A DNA stretch of 6,735 nt from Flavobacterium sp. (GTDB lineage: Bacteria > Bacteroidota > Bacteroidia > Flavobacteriales > Flavobacteriaceae). Shown in pieces: positions 5,725 to 6,735 of the stretch. The position numbers and the translations under genes were made by a program. Below the pieces are notes generated by a model. That model was not told where the DNA came from and did not search any database. It saw only the letters and a program-made list of their open reading frames with translations. Each line of letters begins with the position of its first letter. Positions within the stretch are counted from its first letter, which is position 1. Where the stretch lies: assembly GCA_019105125.1 (NCBI GenBank), contig JAHRWO010000133.1, forward strand, positions 1 through 6,735, written 5' to 3'.

Positions 5725-6735
5725 ATGGCATCAAACAAAAAATACTGGAAAAGTGTTGAAGAGCTAAACGAAAATAGCTCTATTGTTGAGACGCTAAGAA
5801 ACAACGAGTTTGTGGAACCAATTCCGGTTGACCAATTCTTAGGAGATAAAGAATCTTTATCTGCTTCGTCAACTACTCGTCGTGACTTTTTAAAATATGT
5901 TGGATTTAGCACGGCTGCAGCTTCATTAGCAGCTTGTGAAGGTCCGGTTGTAAAGTCAATTCCTTACGTAGTTCAACCAGAAGAAATTATTCCTGGTGTT
6001 GCTGATTATTATGCAACAACGATGGCTGATGGTTTTGATTTTGCTAATATTTTAATCAAAACTCGTGAGGGTCGTCCTATTAAAGTAGAGAACAATAATT
6101 TAGAAGGAGCAAAAACTGGAGCAAATGCAAGAGTTCATGCTTCTGTTCTTTCATTATATGATAGTTTACGTTTGAAACAACCTAAAATTGCTGGTAAAGA
6201 TGCAACTTGGGCTGACGTGAACACTAAAGTTAAAGCTAGTTTAGAAGATGCGAAAGCTAAAGGTGGAAATGTTGTAGTGTTAACAAACACTATGGCAAGT
6301 CCTTCAACTGATGCTTTAATTGCTTCTTTGATTGCTAAATATCCAACTACAAAACATGTTGTTTATGATGCGGTTTCTGAATCAAACGCTTTAGATGCTT
6401 TTCAAGCAGTTTACGGTGTAAGAGCTTTAGCAAATTATGATTTTTCAAAAGCAGATGTTATAGTTTCTGTTGGTGCAGATTTCTTAGGAGATTGGCAAGG
6501 AGGAGGTTTTGATGCAGGATATGCGCAAGGTCGTATTCCTAAAAACGGAATGATGTCTAAACATATTCAAATTGAAGCTAACTTGTCTTTAGCGGGTGCT
6601 AATGCAGATGTTAGAATTCCAATGACAGTTGCGCAACAAAAACAAGCTTTGGCTGATTTATATTATGCTGTTGTTAATGGTGCTCAACCTAAAAATGCTC
6701 AAATTGCTAAAGCAGCTAAACAACTTAAAGATGCT
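5725..6735 (+). CDS. actB: Alternative complex III subunit ActB, molybdopterin-oxidoreductase-like N-terminal part, 3'-truncated
   Basis: ActB is the large periplasmic subunit of ACIII: a molybdopterin-oxidoreductase-like domain that has lost its cofactor, fused in the family to a C-terminal Fe-S domain, linking quinol oxidation to the ActA haems. Here 337 codons run open to the window edge, out of roughly 1000 usual. The N-terminus has the extended Tat leader of this family: YWKSVEEL at residues 7-14, about 50 residues of extension, then TRRDFLK at 51-57 with the twin Arg at 52-53, a short hydrophobic stretch, and a lipobox LAAC with Cys71. Export would be folded through Tat with likely lipid attachment at Cys71. 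Strand/helix segments resembling the oxidoreductase fold follow (for example ADVIVSVGADFLG at 243-255). Cys71 is the only cysteine visible, so the usual N-terminal [4Fe-4S] site of molybdoenzymes is absent, as expected for ActB. The ATG at 5725 is 32 bp after actA, with an A/T-rich leader and no Shine-Dalgarno. The C-terminal half and any Fe-S motifs lie outside the window. Confidence 0.9.
   Translation, partial: MASNKKYWKSVEELNENSSIVETLRNNEFVEPIPVDQFLGDKESLSASSTTRRDFLKYVGFSTAAASLAACEGPVVKSIPYVVQPEEIIPGVADYYATTMADGFDFANILIKTREGRPIKVENNNLEGAKTGANARVHASVLSLYDSLRLKQPKIAGKDATWADVNTKVKASLEDAKAKGGNVVVLTNTMASPSTDALIASLIAKYPTTKHVVYDAVSESNALDAFQAVYGVRALANYDFSKADVIVSVGADFLGDWQGGGFDAGYAQGRIPKNGMMSKHIQIEANLSLAGANADVRIPMTVAQQKQALADLYYAVVNGAQPKNAQIAKAAKQLKDA
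5881..5939 (+). other. Tat signal and lipobox region of ActB
   Basis: This stretch encodes the second Arg of the twin-arginine motif, the h-region and the lipobox LAAC ending at Cys71 (codon 5935-5937). The first Arg is the codon at 5878-5880. In ordinary Tat proteins the motif is near the N-terminus; here it is preceded by 51 residues, which matches the known extended Tat leader of Bacteroidota MoCo/4Fe-4S-type proteins. Confidence 0.8.

Noticed and set aside
5718..5912. 64-residue antisense ORF at the start of actB
   Set aside because: It overlaps the ActB leader with its Tat motif and has no supporting features of its own.
5725..6735. A true molybdenum enzyme such as nitrate or polysulfide reductase
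   Set aside because: There is no N-terminal Fe-S cysteine motif, the extended Tat leader is typical of ActB, and the preceding gene is a multihaem ActA.
1..6735. CRISPR arrays, tRNA/rRNA genes, insertion sequences or phage genes
   Set aside because: No regularly spaced repeats, cloverleaf-like segments, transposase motifs or terminal inverted repeats were seen; nearly all of the window is accounted for by five genes.

Overview
The window reads as chromosomal DNA from a member of the Bacteroidota, most likely a Flavobacterium-like organism. The evidence is low G+C, A-rich translation start regions with no Shine-Dalgarno sequence, promoter-like TAnnTTTG boxes of the Bacteroidota type, and protein sequences (NusA, IF2, ActA, ActB) that look typically flavobacterial. 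This assignment comes from family knowledge and reading by eye, not from a database search.

Layout: (1) bases 1-901, the 3' three quarters of nusA (+), cut by the left edge. (2) 952-3750, complete infB (+), encoding IF2 with a long disordered N-terminal linker. These two form the end of a transcription/translation operon that normally starts with rimP, and a strong hairpin terminator at 3768-3800 closes it. (3) 3813-4202, a small convergent gene (-) for a secreted SPOR-domain protein that shares this terminator. (4) 4203-4417, a 215-bp divergent intergenic region with promoter-like boxes on both strands, an inverted repeat and two overlapping hairpins. (5) 4418-5692, actA (+), a membrane-anchored cytochrome c with six CxxCH haem sites: one in an N-terminal monohaem domain and five in a C-terminal domain. 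(6) 5725-6735, the 5' part of actB (+), a molybdopterin-oxidoreductase-like subunit with a displaced twin-arginine and lipobox signal, cut by the right edge.

nusA and infB supply transcription elongation/termination control and translation initiation. actA and actB begin the operon for alternative complex III (ACIII), the quinol:electron-acceptor oxidoreductase that replaces cytochrome bc1 in many Bacteroidota. ActB would carry electrons from quinol oxidation through Fe-S clusters (in its missing C-terminal part) to the haems of ActA, then on to a terminal oxidase. The rest of the operon (actC to actF, often oxidase genes) should lie just beyond the right edge.

No RNA genes, mobile elements or CRISPR arrays were seen. 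The system here is known, not new. The points most worth a second look are the monohaem/pentahaem fusion in ActA, the repeated LSG-x4-G-(Q)-KIDL motif in the IF2 linker, the actA control region, and the extended Tat leader of ActB.
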